Assembly (NCBI GenBank): GCA_029721515.1
Contig: CM056563.1
Location: forward strand, 15,442,454-15,506,453
Reading direction: 5' to 3'
DNA length: 64,000 bases
Origin: Synanceia verrucosa
Taxonomy: Eukaryota > Chordata > Actinopteri > Perciformes > Synanceiidae
The notes beneath the pieces were generated by a model that saw only the letters and a program-made list of their open reading frames with translations, did no database searches and was not told the origin of the DNA. Of this stretch, positions 63,800 through 64,000 are shown in pieces. Within the stretch, counting starts at the first letter, position 1. Each line of letters opens with the position of its first letter. A program made the translations under genes and the position numbers.

Positions 63800-64000
63800 C
63801 CTGCCAAAAAGCAGGATAGAAAGATACTTTATCAATCCTGAAGGAAATGCAAGTAATCAGCAGCATGTTAAACAGAAATAAGATCAGCAGAGCACACAGA
63901 GGACAGGTATCAAAATACACAGATAACTATGCAAAAAATACATATACTAAAACAGTGCAAACAGTGTGTAAGTAAGCAGAAATGCCCACATAGGTACCGT
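63800..64000 (+). repeat. Retroelement tail-like repeat at the window edge
   Basis: GATACTTTATCAATCCTGAAGG and following purine/A-rich text (AGCAGCATGTTAAACAG) resemble the TTTATT...CCC...GAAAT repeats common in teleosts. Truncated by the window end. Confidence 0.45.

Larger units (their letters stand above)
61584..64000. other. Right-flank intergenic DNA
   Basis: AT-rich DNA with (GT)n at about 61950-61974 and (CA)n at 62132-62171. A minus-strand CAG|GTGTGAGTG at about 61630-61640 could be a 5' exon donor for the small ORF. No further gene is seen. Confidence 0.5.

Overview
This window is vertebrate nuclear DNA, almost certainly from a ray-finned (teleost) fish. The genes are split by GT-AG introns, there are many (CA)n/(GT)n microsatellites, and several dispersed repeats are of the kind familiar from teleost genomes, including tRNA-headed SINEs. 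Exons were joined by hand from splice signals, reading phase and remembered human orthologues. No alignment or database search was run.

Layout from left to right: (1) slc2a6 (GLUT6-type sugar transporter), minus strand, 341-5111, 8 coding exons, 504 aa. (2) ptx4 (pentraxin-4), plus strand, 6411-11063, 4 coding exons, 701 aa, with an unusually long Gln/Pro/Ser-rich linker and a poly-serine insertion in the pentraxin domain. (3) clcn7 (lysosomal ClC-7 chloride/proton exchanger), plus strand, 12407-29866, 25 coding exons, 798 aa, with a plausible 3' UTR to about 31.26 kb. (4) About 8 kb of intergenic DNA (31.3-39.2 kb) with a 40-bp minisatellite and a duplicated 220-bp repeat. (5) arhgdig (Rho GDP-dissociation inhibitor gamma), plus strand, 39292-58321, 6 coding exons, 223 aa, with an 8.8-kb first intron full of microsatellites. 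(6) A small unrecognised single-pass membrane protein ORF on the minus strand near 61.3-61.5 kb, preceded by a perfect 15-bp inverted repeat. (7) AT-rich intergenic DNA with old repeat tails to the window end.

All four recognised genes keep open frames, consistent splice phases and near-human lengths, so they look intact. There is no operon-like relation between them. ptx4 next to clcn7 matches human 16p13.3, as I recall, and arhgdig is also on human 16p13.3, while slc2a6 is on human 9q34. slc2a6 and clcn7 both encode proteins with an N-terminal ExxxLL sorting motif and both families act in lysosomal membranes.

I found no clear evidence of an undescribed biological system. The most checkable oddities are the poly-Ser insertion and long linker in Ptx4, the small membrane-protein ORF with its upstream hairpin, a SINE with perfect 14-bp target-site duplications, a TTAA-flanked long-inverted-repeat element in a clcn7 intron, and the 40-bp minisatellite with variant units.
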